From NCBI GenBank assembly GCA_020060485.1, contig JAGVAB010000015.1, forward strand, positions 1 through 27,291: 27,291 nt of DNA, in the 5' to 3' direction. The notes below the pieces were generated by a model. That model made no database searches, was not told the origin of the DNA, and saw nothing but the letters and a program-made list of their open reading frames with translations. Position 1 is the first letter of the stretch, and every line of letters begins with the position of its first letter. The position numbers were made by a program, and so were the translations under genes. Origin of the DNA: Anaerolineales bacterium. Its GTDB lineage: Bacteria; Chloroflexota; Anaerolineae; Anaerolineales; Anaerolineaceae. This document shows, one piece after another, positions 7,994 to 16,920 of the stretch.

Positions 7994-9298
7994 ATGCAAA
8001 AAAGCGCCAGGATTATTTTGATCATCACTGCCGCGGCCATCGTGCTGTGCGGTCTTTCACTTACCCTGCGTCCGGTGCGCGAGCGCATTACCTGGCGGAT
8101 GGAGACCTGGCGCACGCGCCTGTATTACAGAATCTCTCCCCCTGAAGAAGTGATCTTTCTGCCCTATGAAGCCACAGCCGCTGCGTATGCCACCCTGGAA
8201 GCCGAAGTGTTCGGCGGCAACAATAACTGGACCCCCATGCCTTCCCCGATTGTGCAGCCCGAAATCCTCATCACCACCCCGGTTGCCACTGTTCCGGCCG
8301 GCCCTCTGCCAGCAGCAGCAGCTTTGAGCGGCACCACCTATCATTCCCAGCATGGCCTGTGGAATTACTGCGCCCCCGCCAGCCTGGCGATGGCCCTTTC
8401 ATACTGGGGCTGGGTGGGCGACCGTACCACCATCGGCTCGGCAGTCAAACCGATGGAAACCGACAAAAATGTGATGGTCAGCGAACTGGCCGATTATGTC
8501 AACACCCAAACCAGATACAAGGCCATCTACCGCTATGGCGGCAGCCTGCTTTTGCTGAAAACCCTGGTGGCCAATGGCTTTCCAGTCTTGATCGAAAAAG
8601 GCACCTTCATCCACGAAACCGCCACCGGCCGCCTGAGCTGGATGGGGCATTACAACCTGGTCACCGGTTATGATGATACCCAGCAAATATTTACTGTCCA
8701 GGACCCTTACTTCTCGGCGGATTATCCCGTCGCTTATCGCATTCTCGACCAGGAATGGCGCGGTTTCAACCGGGTTTTCATGGTGGTCTATCCGCCTGCC
8801 CAGCATGATCAATTGATGCAGGTGCTGGGTAATCACCAGGAGCTGACTGGCAGTGCCCGCATCGCCGCCCAGAACGCCTATGAAGAAATCTCCACCACCG
8901 CCGAGCTGGATCAGTTCTTTGCCTGGTTTAATCTGGGCAGCAGCATGCAGTTAATGGGCGATCCGCGCGGGGCTGCCACAGCTTTCGATACTGCCTTCCA
9001 GCTCTATCCTTCGCTGCCAGCCGAACGCCGGCCTTTCCGGGTGCTGTGGTATCGGGAAGAACCCTATGAAACCTATTACGCCATGGGGCGGTACCAGCAT
9101 GTGATTGACCTGGTTACGGCCACCCTGGATACTGCCCGCGACCCCTGTATGGAAGAAAGCTACCACTGGCGCGGCATGGCCCGCCTGGCATTGGGCGATA
9201 AAGCCGGCGCCAGAAGCGATCTGGAAAAAAGCCTGTCTTGCCATCCTGGTTATCTGCCCAGCCAACAGACATTGATACAATTAGGAAATGTGAACTGA
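7994..9298 (+). CDS. Membrane-anchored C39-like peptidase with C-terminal TPRs
   Basis: This 434-residue protein has an N-terminal signal anchor (about residues 7-25) and a linker rich in Pro, Thr and Ala (about 75-110). A papain-like C39-type domain follows: NYCAPASLAMAL with Cys126, MGHYNLVTGYD with His219, and VQDPYF with Asp237, the expected catalytic triad. The C-terminal part (about 290-430) is helical and shows two or more TPR-like units, such as FAWFNLGSSMQLMGDPRGAA and YHWRGMARLALGDKAGA. The catalytic part should lie outside the membrane. Peptidase_C39_2 proteins cleave unknown substrates or act as inactive relatives. No ribosome site is seen; a promoter sits just before the ATG. It is followed 2 nt later by sbcD, so it shares that operon. 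Confidence 0.8.
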   Translation: MQKSARIILIITAAAIVLCGLSLTLRPVRERITWRMETWRTRLYYRISPPEEVIFLPYEATAAAYATLEAEVFGGNNNWTPMPSPIVQPEILITTPVATVPAGPLPAAAALSGTTYHSQHGLWNYCAPASLAMALSYWGWVGDRTTIGSAVKPMETDKNVMVSELADYVNTQTRYKAIYRYGGSLLLLKTLVANGFPVLIEKGTFIHETATGRLSWMGHYNLVTGYDDTQQIFTVQDPYFSADYPVAYRILDQEWRGFNRVFMVVYPPAQHDQLMQVLGNHQELTGSARIAAQNAYEEISTTAELDQFFAWFNLGSSMQLMGDPRGAATAFDTAFQLYPSLPAERRPFRVLWYREEPYETYYAMGRYQHVIDLVTATLDTARDPCMEESYHWRGMARLALGDKAGARSDLEKSLSCHPGYLPSQQTLIQLGNVN

Positions 9299-9300
9299 TC

Positions 9301-10605
9301 ATGGTGAAAATCCTGCATTTTGCCGACACCCACATTGACGTGGCTGCCCACGGACGCCGCGAGCCGGTTTCCGGACTACCCCTGCGCGTGCTGGACTTCC
9401 TCAAAGCCCTGGACACAATCGTGGACACTGCCATTGATCAAAAAGTGGATTTGGTGCTCTTTGCCGGAGACGCCTATAAAGACCGCACCCCTGTGCCTAC
9501 TTTCCAACGCGAATGGGGCAAGCGCATCCGCCGCCTGTCAGACGCCAAAATCCCCACCCTGCTGCTGGTGGGCAATCACGATCTCTCTCCTGCCCAGGGC
9601 AGGGCGCATGCCTTGCAGGAATATGAAACCCTGCCCGTGCCCCATGTGCATGTGGTCAGTGAGCCGAAACTGCTCACTCCCCCGGATCTGGAAGGCCTGC
9701 CCCTGCAAATCCTGGCCATCCCCTCGCTTTCACGTTCGCGGATGATGGCCAGGCATCAGATCAGTGCCACACACCCGGCTGAGATCTATGCGCAAATCGA
9801 GACTTTGCTGGCCGAACTGGTAGGCACCTGGCTGGAGCAGATCGACCCTGCCCTGCCGACCGTGCTGACCGCCCATGCTTCTGTGCAGGGCGCAAAATAT
9901 GGCGGTGAACGCAGCGTGATGCTCGGCAGCGATCTGGTGCTGCCCGGCGGGTTGGTACGCAATCCCAAACTGGACTATGTGGCTTTGGGGCACATCCACA
10001 AAGCGCAGAACCTTAACGAAGATGCTCACCCTCCCGTCATTTACCCCGGTTCCATCGAGCGGGTCGATTTCGGCGAAGCAGCCGATGACAAATTTTTTGT
10101 GATTGCCGAAGTTGACAAAGGCCACACCGAAGTGCACTGGCATCAATTGCATGGGCGGCCTTTTATTGACCGTTCTGTGAACCTCACCTCGCTGGAAGGT
10201 GCTCTGGATCAACTGATCGGGGCATTGCCGCCCCAGGAGGAACTGCAGGACGCCATCGTGCGTCTGGTGGTCACCTACCCGCGGGATTGGGAAACCGACA
10301 TTGACGAAAGCGCTGTGCGGCGCCATGCCGAACCGGCATTTGAATTTCACTTCATCCGCCGGCCGCAAATGGAAGCCCGCCTGCGCCTGCCAGAAGGGCA
10401 GCTTGTCAGCACAATGGATCATGCCGCTCTGCTCGAAACCTACTGGAAGACGATGGAGATCAACGAAACCGAGTCTCTCAACCAGCTGGCAGCCGAGATC
10501 ATTCAGGAAGTTGACAGCGGGGACAATGAACAAATTTGGTTGGCAGATGATTCCAGGATTGATACCCCGACCGCCGAAGGTCATGCCAGCCTGGATAACC
10601 TGTAA
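9301..10605 (+). CDS. sbcD: SbcD/Mre11-family exonuclease subunit
   Basis: This is a 434-residue metallophosphoesterase. Motifs in order are FADTHID (Asp9, His11), LFAGDAYKD (Asp57), VGNHD (Asn92, His93), TAHASVQG and ALGHIHK. These are the five dinuclear Mn ligand motifs of SbcD/Mre11. The C-terminal part (about 310-434) matches the capping and SbcC-binding region. With SbcC it forms the nuclease that trims hairpins and protein-blocked DNA ends. The open frame runs upstream to 9238, but the ATG at 9301 begins the conserved MVKILHFADTH. It is 2 nt after the previous stop, with only a distant AGGA, so translational coupling is likely. Its partner sbcC is not adjacent: a CNNM-type gene lies between. 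Confidence 0.95.
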   Translation: MVKILHFADTHIDVAAHGRREPVSGLPLRVLDFLKALDTIVDTAIDQKVDLVLFAGDAYKDRTPVPTFQREWGKRIRRLSDAKIPTLLLVGNHDLSPAQGRAHALQEYETLPVPHVHVVSEPKLLTPPDLEGLPLQILAIPSLSRSRMMARHQISATHPAEIYAQIETLLAELVGTWLEQIDPALPTVLTAHASVQGAKYGGERSVMLGSDLVLPGGLVRNPKLDYVALGHIHKAQNLNEDAHPPVIYPGSIERVDFGEAADDKFFVIAEVDKGHTEVHWHQLHGRPFIDRSVNLTSLEGALDQLIGALPPQEELQDAIVRLVVTYPRDWETDIDESAVRRHAEPAFEFHFIRRPQMEARLRLPEGQLVSTMDHAALLETYWKTMEINETESLNQLAAEIIQEVDSGDNEQIWLADDSRIDTPTAEGHASLDNL

Positions 10606-10626
10606 ACCGGGGCAGAAGAAGAAAAC

Positions 10627-11967
10627 ATGAAAATCATTTTAGACATTTTGCTGGTGTTAACCCTCATCCTGGCCAATGGTCTGTTTGCCATGTATGAAAT
10701 GGCCATGGTCTCTTCCAGCAAGGTGCGCCTGAAACAGCTAAAGAATACTGATCCAAAATCGATCGAGGCAGCCCTCGACCTGGCAGAAACGCCAAACCGT
10801 CTGCTGTCCACCGTTCAGGTGGGGATCACACTGGTGGGTGTGTTCTCGGGTGCTGTGGGCGGTGTCACCCTGTCCAGTCACCTGGCGCCGCTGCTGGCGC
10901 GCCTGCCCTTTCTGGAGGACGGTGGCGCTCAAGTCGTATCCCTGGTGCTGGTCACCCTGGCCATCACCTACTTCTCTCTGGTAATTGGCGAACTGATCCC
11001 CAAGCGTTTGGCACTGGGCAACCCCGAGAAGATCGCTGTCTCGCTGGCACGCTTTTTCCGGGCATTGTCCTGGCTGGTTTCTCCTGTCATCCGCTTGTTA
11101 AGCACCTCCACCGAAATCGGCCTGCGCTTGCTGGGGGCCAAGGAAAGCTCCGAGCCGCCCATCACCGAGGAAGAAATCCGCGTGCTGTTGCAGCAGGGCA
11201 CTGACTTCGGCATTTTTGAGGAAGCCGAGCAGGACATCATGGAAAGTGTCTTCCGCTTTGGCGACCGGCGGGTGGATGCCATCATGACCCCCCATACCGA
11301 GATCACCTGGCTGGACCTGGAAGATGATTTTTCAGAAAACCTGCAAAAGATCATGGAAAGCCGCTATACCCGTTTTCCGGTCGCTAAGGGCGACCTGGAC
11401 AATGTGATTGGTGTCCTGCTGACCAAAGACCTCCTGAAAAATGTGCTTCAGCAGCACATCGATCTGGAACCATTGCTGCGGCCGGCCGTCTTCGTTCCCG
11501 AAAGCATGCCAGCCCTTAAGGTGCTGGAAAAGTTTAAGGAAACCGGCCTGTCTGTAGCCCTGGTCATTGACGAATACGGCGGGTTGCTGGGTATGGTCAC
11601 CCAGGCTGATCTGTTGATATCCATCGTGGGCGATATTCCCGCTGCCGGAGAGCAAATTGACCGGGCGGCTGTGTTACGCCCTGACGGCTCCTGGCTGCTG
11701 GATGGTCTGGTACGGGTTGATGAATTGAAATCCCTGTTGAACATTGACGAGCTGCCGGATGAAGACCGGGTCGGTTTCCAGACCCTGGGGGGCTTTATCA
11801 TGAGCCAGTTCGATACCATCCCGTCCGCCGGCCAGACTCTGGATTGCTGCAACTGGCAATTTGAAGTGATGGACATGGACGGCCGCCGGGTGGACAAGAT
11901 ACTGGTTACGCCCCGGAACATGGAAAACACGACTCCCGGCCAGCAGGAAAGGCGACCCAATCTATGA
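10627..11967 (+). CDS. CNNM/CorC-type membrane protein (DUF21, CBS pair, CorC_HlyC)
   Basis: This 446-residue protein has an N-terminal DUF21 (CNNM) membrane domain (about residues 1-185, with helices at 3-25, 60-80, 95-120 and 130-150, and the conserved GELIPKRLAL). A Bateman pair of CBS domains follows (about 205-335; VDAIMTPHTEI, SRYTRFPVAKGD, LVIDEYGGLLGMVTQADLL). A C-terminal CorC_HlyC domain (about 345-430) completes it. Relatives bind ATP-Mg at the CBS pair and take part in Mg2+ or other divalent metal efflux; older annotation calls them haemolysins. It lies between sbcD and sbcC, 21 nt after the first and overlapping the second by 4 nt (ATGA), so it is co-translated with the nuclease genes. 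The ribosome site is a purine run. Confidence 0.93.
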   Translation: MKIILDILLVLTLILANGLFAMYEMAMVSSSKVRLKQLKNTDPKSIEAALDLAETPNRLLSTVQVGITLVGVFSGAVGGVTLSSHLAPLLARLPFLEDGGAQVVSLVLVTLAITYFSLVIGELIPKRLALGNPEKIAVSLARFFRALSWLVSPVIRLLSTSTEIGLRLLGAKESSEPPITEEEIRVLLQQGTDFGIFEEAEQDIMESVFRFGDRRVDAIMTPHTEITWLDLEDDFSENLQKIMESRYTRFPVAKGDLDNVIGVLLTKDLLKNVLQQHIDLEPLLRPAVFVPESMPALKVLEKFKETGLSVALVIDEYGGLLGMVTQADLLISIVGDIPAAGEQIDRAAVLRPDGSWLLDGLVRVDELKSLLNIDELPDEDRVGFQTLGGFIMSQFDTIPSAGQTLDCCNWQFEVMDMDGRRVDKILVTPRNMENTTPGQQERRPNL

Positions 11968-14519
11968 TCCCAGTACGTCTGCAATTGCGCGGCTTTCTTT
12001 CCTACCTCGACCCGGTTAACCTGGATCTCAGCAATCTGGATGTGGCCTGCATCAGCGGCGCCAACGGAGCAGGCAAATCCTCCCTGCTGGATGCCATCAC
12101 CTGGGTACTGTTCGGGCAGGCGCGCGGCAAGAACGAGGAAAACATCAACCGCTACGCCGATTCGGCTGAAGTGATCTTTGACTTCGAATATGAGCACGAC
12201 CTGTACCGTGTACAGCGCAGCAATCCGCGCGGCAAGACTTCTGTGCTGGAATTCTACGTGCAGGATGGCGACCAGAACTGGCGTTCTTTGACCGAACATA
12301 CCCTGCGCGCCACCGAAAAGCGCATTCAGCACACCTTGTCGATGGATTACGAAACTTTCACCAATGCCTCTTTCTTCCTGCAGGGGAAGGCCGATCAATT
12401 CGCCCAACAGAAGCCCGGAGACCGCAAACGCATTCTGACCAGCATTCTGGGCCTTGAAGTCTGGGAGGGCTACCGCGATCGCGCCAGCCTGCGGCGGCGC
12501 GATCTGGAAAAAGAACTGGCAATTATCGAGAGCTCACTTGCTGAACTCCTGAAGGAAATTGAGGAAGAACCAGCCCGGCGTGCCCGTCTGCAGCAATTGC
12601 AAGGTGAACTGGAGCAACTGACGGCAACCCGCAAAGCCCAGGAAACTGCCCTGGAAAACCAGCGCCGCCTGCAAGATGCCCTACACCAACAACAGCAGTT
12701 CCTGCTGACCCTCGGCGAACAGGTGCAGCAAGCCCGCCAGCGTCTGGAGCAACGCAGCCAGACATTGCGGGAGCGGCAGGTTGAATATGAAACCGACCGC
12801 CAATTGTTGCACAGAGCCGAAAAGATCACCGCCGCCTATCAGCAATGGCAAACCGCCCGCCAGGAACTGGATGCCTGGGGTCAGAGTCAGATTCAGTTCC
12901 TGAAGCTTGAAACCAAACGATCTGAGTTAACCAAGGAAATTGAAAACCAGCGGGCGCGGCTGGTGCAGGAGCAGGAGCATCTACAGGAAAGAGCGCAGAA
13001 GATCGCAGACCAGGTGCAGGCTGCCGCCCAAATGGAAAAGCAGTTCTCCGGCTTGCAGCACGCACTTGAAGAAGCCCAAACGAAACTGGCTGCCCGCCCG
13101 GCGCTGGAAGAAGAGAAGCAGCACCTGCAAGACGAGCAAACAGAGGCCAGAGCCGAGAACAAGCGCCTCAAAGATCACATGGACGAGCTGAAAGCGCGTA
13201 TCGATCAACTCGGAGAAACGCAAGAAACCGGCTGTCCATTATGCGGTCAGCCGCTGGAAGATCCACAGCAACTGATCGCTCACCTGGAAAGCGAGGGCAC
13301 GCAGCTGGGTGACCGCCATCGTGCCAACCAGGCACTGGTCAAAGACATTGAAAACCGTCTGCAGGAGATCCAACTGGCGCTCAAGGACCTGCAAACTGTG
13401 GAAGCTGACCTCCACCAGCAGCAGCGCCAGCTGGACCAACTGGAAGACAACCAAACCCGCACCCAGAACGAGCAGAACGAATGGCAGCAAACCGGTCAGC
13501 TGCGCCTGACAGAATTGAACCGCCTGCTGCAAGAAGCAGATTATGCCCGCCAGGACCAGGCCGCCCTCAACGAGATTGAGGCAGCCATCAAAACTCTCGG
13601 CTATGACGCCGAGGCCCACGAAGCTGCCCGCAGAACGGAAGAGGAAACCCGTTCCAGCCAGGAGGAATTCCGCCAACTGGAAAATGCCCGGGCAGCTCTG
13701 GAACCTCTGGAGCGCGAGATGAAAAACCTGCATTCCCAGGTGGACGAGAGCCAGCGGGATGTGGAAAAAGCGCAAAGTGATTTCAATAATCTGGAATCCA
13801 GCGTGCAGCAAATGAGCGTCGACCTGCCCGATACCCTTCAGTCCCAAAGGGATTTGCGCAGCCTGCAAGAACGTGAAAACCTGCTGCGCACCCATATCGG
13901 CGGTGCTGAACAGGAAGTGGGAGTCATTCAGACCTTGCGCCAGCGCCTGAAGGAATACCAGCACAAACGGGATGAAACCGCCCGCAGCATCGGTCAACTG
14001 AAAACCCTGGAACGCGCTTTCGGCAAGGACGGCGTCCCGGCCCTGTTGATCGAACAGGCCCTGCCCGAGATTGAAACCCAGGCCAACGACATTCTCGACC
14101 GTCTGACGGATGGCCAGATGTCAGTCCGCTTTTTAACCCAGCGCGATTATAAGGACAAAAAACGCCAGGATAAAAAAGACACCCTCGACATTCTCATCAG
14201 CGATGCGGCCGGGTATCGTGAATATGAGCTTTTTTCCGGCGGCGAGGCCTTTCGCATCAACTTTGCCATTCGTCTGGCGCTGTCCCGAGTCCTCTCCCAG
14301 CGTGCCGGCGGGCGGCTGCAAATGCTGGTCATAGATGAAGGATTCGGCAGCCAGGACAGCGAGGGCCGCCAGCGTCTGATCGAGATCATCAACATGGTGC
14401 GGGATGACTTCGCCCGCATTCTGGTCATCACCCATCTGGAAGAACTCAAGGATGCCTTCCCGGCCCGCATTGAAGTTGAGAAAACCCCGCGCGGCTCAAC
14501 CATCCAGGTAATCACATGA
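11964..14519 (+). CDS. sbcC: SbcC/Rad50-family ATPase
   Basis: This 851-residue SMC-like ATPase has Walker A SGANGAGKSSLLDA at about 31-44 and two long Gln/Glu/Arg-rich coiled-coil arms (about 185-415 and 440-690). The zinc hook CPLCGQPL has Cys424 and Cys427, almost exactly at the centre. The C-terminal half carries signature FSGGEAFRINFA, Walker B LQMLVIDEGFGSQD and VITHLEEL. It dimerises through the hook, binds DNA ends and powers SbcD. The length is shorter than E. coli SbcC (about 1050) and typical of the compact SbcC of many other bacteria. The ATG overlaps the previous stop as ATGA, and its own stop overlaps the next start the same way. Confidence 0.96.
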   Translation: MIPVRLQLRGFLSYLDPVNLDLSNLDVACISGANGAGKSSLLDAITWVLFGQARGKNEENINRYADSAEVIFDFEYEHDLYRVQRSNPRGKTSVLEFYVQDGDQNWRSLTEHTLRATEKRIQHTLSMDYETFTNASFFLQGKADQFAQQKPGDRKRILTSILGLEVWEGYRDRASLRRRDLEKELAIIESSLAELLKEIEEEPARRARLQQLQGELEQLTATRKAQETALENQRRLQDALHQQQQFLLTLGEQVQQARQRLEQRSQTLRERQVEYETDRQLLHRAEKITAAYQQWQTARQELDAWGQSQIQFLKLETKRSELTKEIENQRARLVQEQEHLQERAQKIADQVQAAAQMEKQFSGLQHALEEAQTKLAARPALEEEKQHLQDEQTEARAENKRLKDHMDELKARIDQLGETQETGCPLCGQPLEDPQQLIAHLESEGTQLGDRHRANQALVKDIENRLQEIQLALKDLQTVEADLHQQQRQLDQLEDNQTRTQNEQNEWQQTGQLRLTELNRLLQEADYARQDQAALNEIEAAIKTLGYDAEAHEAARRTEEETRSSQEEFRQLENARAALEPLEREMKNLHSQVDESQRDVEKAQSDFNNLESSVQQMSVDLPDTLQSQRDLRSLQERENLLRTHIGGAEQEVGVIQTLRQRLKEYQHKRDETARSIGQLKTLERAFGKDGVPALLIEQALPEIETQANDILDRLTDGQMSVRFLTQRDYKDKKRQDKKDTLDILISDAAGYREYELFSGGEAFRINFAIRLALSRVLSQRAGGRLQMLVIDEGFGSQDSEGRQRLIEIINMVRDDFARILVITHLEELKDAFPARIEVEKTPRGSTIQVIT

Positions 14520-15619
14520 GACCTGCCCAGCCGCGCCTTGGCGTCCAGCAGCGTGTGCTGCCTTCTTATCGGGTGCCCTTTTTTGATACCCTGCCCCAGG
14601 CCTTTCCACGCGGGGTGTGTGTCTTTGCCGGGCTGCCCCGTCCAGAGGAAATGATCGAATGCGATGATCGTCCGCAGATCGCCGAATTCCATGCAGCCCG
14701 TAACCGCCACATCCTGCGCGGCGCTCTCTACTTGTGCCGGCAGGAGAACATGCTCGACTGGCTGGAAAGCTGGCAGCCGGATATCCTGGTAACCTCCACC
14801 AACCCGCGCGAAGTCAGCAATCTGGCCGCCATCCGCTGGATGCACGCCCGCAGCCGGCCGGTCATCGGCTGGGGATTGGGTGCTCCCGCCCGCAGCTGGC
14901 TGCAACAACAACTGCAAGACCTGTGGTTCAAAGACCACCTGCAGCGATTTGATGCCCTGATCGCCTACAGCCAGCAAGGTGCTGCAGAATTTGCCCGTCT
15001 GGGGTTTTCGGAAAAGCGCATCTTCGTAGCCCCCAATGCGGTCGCGCCGCGCCCGCCGCACACCATGCCCGCCCGCCCGGCAGAATTTCGGGACGGCCGT
15101 CCGCTGGTGTTGTTCGTCGGCCGCCTGCAGGCCCGCAAGCGGGTGGATGCCCTGCTGCAAGCCTGCGCCGCCCTGCCCGAAGATCAGCAACCCGAACTGT
15201 GGATTGTGGGTGACGGCCCCGAACGCCCCGCCCTGGAGAACCTGGCCGCCGGGCTATATCCCCGCACCCGCTTCCACGGGGCGCGGCACGGCGCTGAGCT
15301 GGCACCCCTCTTCAACGCCGCCGATCTCTTCGTCCTGCCCGGCACGGGCGGGCTGGCCGTGCAGGAAGCCATGTCCTTTGCCCTGCCGGTGATCGTGGGT
15401 GAGGCCGATGGCACCCAGTCCGACCTGGTACGCTCCGGCAACGGCTGGGTTATCCCGCCCGGCAATGTGGCTGCCCTACAGGAGACTCTGCACCTGGCTT
15501 TGAGCAATGCAGGCAATTTGCGCAACATGGGACGCGAGTCTTTCCGCATTGTCAGCCAGGAGATCAATCTGGAACGCATGGCGGCAGTCTTTGCCAAAGC
15601 TGCCGCGGCCATTTGGTAG
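14516..15619 (+). CDS. GT4-family glycosyltransferase
   Basis: This 367-residue GT-B glycosyltransferase has an N-terminal acceptor domain (about residues 1-180; ILVTSTNPREVSNL, APNAVAP at the hinge). Its C-terminal nucleotide-sugar domain is typical of GT4: VLFVGRLQARKRVDALLQA, ELWIVGDGPERPALEN, and ADLFVLPGTGGLAVQEAMSFALPVI-type signature residues with Glu of the EAMSFALPV motif. No membrane segment is seen; it would act at the cytoplasmic face. The sugar and acceptor cannot be read from the sequence. The start overlaps the sbcC stop by 4 nt (ATGA), and the second glycosyltransferase begins 8 nt after its stop. GC content is visibly higher than in the first operon. Confidence 0.88.
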   Translation: MRPAQPRLGVQQRVLPSYRVPFFDTLPQAFPRGVCVFAGLPRPEEMIECDDRPQIAEFHAARNRHILRGALYLCRQENMLDWLESWQPDILVTSTNPREVSNLAAIRWMHARSRPVIGWGLGAPARSWLQQQLQDLWFKDHLQRFDALIAYSQQGAAEFARLGFSEKRIFVAPNAVAPRPPHTMPARPAEFRDGRPLVLFVGRLQARKRVDALLQACAALPEDQQPELWIVGDGPERPALENLAAGLYPRTRFHGARHGAELAPLFNAADLFVLPGTGGLAVQEAMSFALPVIVGEADGTQSDLVRSGNGWVIPPGNVAALQETLHLALSNAGNLRNMGRESFRIVSQEINLERMAAVFAKAAAAIW

Positions 15620-15627
15620 GAGGCGCA

Positions 15628-16851
15628 ATGCACATCTTGCTGGTTGCCGATGGGCGCAGCCCCATCACCCGCCGCTGGATCCGCGGCCTGGTCGCCATGA
15701 ACCACCGGGTCAGCCTGGTCAGCACCTTCCCCTGTGAAATACCGCAGGATGTGGAGGAGATGTTCATTTTTCCAGTGGCTTTTTCGGCCCTGTCTGGCAG
15801 CCAGGCTGGCCGCAGCACAGCTGCGGTCGCACCAACCCCGCCTGAACGCCGCCCGCGCCGCATCGTCGCCAAATTTCGGAATATCTTCCAAAAGATGCGC
15901 TATGTATTGGGGCCATTGACCCTGCTGGTTCACGGCCCCCGCTTTCGCCGTCTGGTACACCAGGTGCAGCCCGATCTGATCCATGCCCTGCGCATTCCCT
16001 TTGAGGGCATGCTGGCTGCCCATGCCCCCGCCAGTGTCCCCCTGGCGGTATCCATCTGGGGCAATGATCTCACCCTGCACGGGCGCGGCTCTGCCGCCAT
16101 GCGCCGCCTGACAGAACGTACCCTGACACGCGCGGATGGACTGGTGGCCGACGCCCGGCGCGATATCCGCCTGGCCCACCAATGGGGATTTGCCGAAGAA
16201 AAAACGGTGTTGGAAGTCCCCGGCAGCGGTGGCCTCGATCTGGTGGAAACCGGCACAGCCCGGCCCATGCCCATCCTGGCGGGCTTGCCCCCATTCCCGG
16301 AGGATACTCCACTGGTAATCAACCCGCGCGGCTTCCGCCCCGGCAGCGTGCGCAATGACATTTTCTTCCAGGCCATCCCTATGGTGCTGGAAAGGGTGCC
16401 TTCTGCCCGCTTCCTGTGCGCTGCCATGCAAGGACAGGAAGAAGCCGAGAACTGGCTGGCAAAACTCAAAATCAGCCAACAGGTTCATCTGCTGCCCTAC
16501 CTTTCTCAAGAGCAGTTATGGGCACTCTTTCAACACGCAGCGGTGTCTGTCTCGGTCAGCGCCCATGACGGCACACCCAATTCTTTGCTGGAAGCCATGG
16601 CGATTGGCTGCTTCCCCATTGCCGGTGATATCGAATCCCTGCGGGAGTGGATCGTGCCGGGTGTCAACGGCCTGTTGGTGGAATCAGACAAAGCCCAGGC
16701 CCTGGCCGAAGCCCTGGTGCTGGCCCTGGAAAACCCGCAACTGCGCCAGGCGGCAGCCGGGATCAACCAGCGCATCATCCGGGAACGAGCCGAGATCAAC
16801 CTGGTGCGCTCGCAGGTGGCTGTCTTCTACGAGCGGTTAATGCAAAAATGA
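15628..16851 (+). CDS. GT4-family glycosyltransferase, second of a pair
   Basis: This is a 407-residue GT-B glycosyltransferase. The N-terminal domain begins MHILLVADGRSPITRRW, with a Gly-rich first strand-turn typical of the family, and contains VSIWGNDLTLHG. The C-terminal domain has PRGFRPGSVRNDIFFQA, SARFLCAAMQGQ, VHLLPYLSQEQLWALFQ, and SAHDGTPNSLLEAMAIGCFPI, the GT4 donor-binding signature with its conserved Glu. The ATG at 15628 is chosen over an in-frame upstream start because GGAGG lies just before it. It is unlike the preceding glycosyltransferase at the N-terminus, so the two are not a recent duplication and may add successive sugars. It is the last gene of the operon, ending at a strong terminator. 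Confidence 0.87.
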   Translation: MHILLVADGRSPITRRWIRGLVAMNHRVSLVSTFPCEIPQDVEEMFIFPVAFSALSGSQAGRSTAAVAPTPPERRPRRIVAKFRNIFQKMRYVLGPLTLLVHGPRFRRLVHQVQPDLIHALRIPFEGMLAAHAPASVPLAVSIWGNDLTLHGRGSAAMRRLTERTLTRADGLVADARRDIRLAHQWGFAEEKTVLEVPGSGGLDLVETGTARPMPILAGLPPFPEDTPLVINPRGFRPGSVRNDIFFQAIPMVLERVPSARFLCAAMQGQEEAENWLAKLKISQQVHLLPYLSQEQLWALFQHAAVSVSVSAHDGTPNSLLEAMAIGCFPIAGDIESLREWIVPGVNGLLVESDKAQALAEALVLALENPQLRQAAAGINQRIIRERAEINLVRSQVAVFYERLMQK

Positions 16852-16876
16852 CCTTGTGCCTGATGGCGCGGATACA

Positions 16877-16920
16877 ACCAGCCTCCCGTGGATTCACTCC
16901 ACGGGAGGCTGGTCTTATTT
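16877..16920. terminator. Strong terminator between convergent genes
   Basis: A perfect 16-bp GC-rich stem (16877-16892 with 16898-16913) has a 5-nt loop and is followed on the + strand by CTTATTTT. It ends the glycosyltransferase operon. The hairpin also lies just after the stop of the reverse-strand Lnt-like gene, but it has no clear T run in that direction. Confidence 0.88.

Noticed and set aside
9730..10584. 284-codon reverse frame within sbcD
   Set aside because: It mirrors a gene with all Mre11 motifs and has no ribosome site or known domain.
13239..13997. 252-codon reverse frame within sbcC
   Set aside because: It is antisense to coiled-coil coding sequence, whose repetitive codons keep the other strand open.
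15184..16509. 441-codon reverse frame across two glycosyltransferases
   Set aside because: High GC keeps it open. It has no ribosome site, and the forward genes show clear GT4 motifs.
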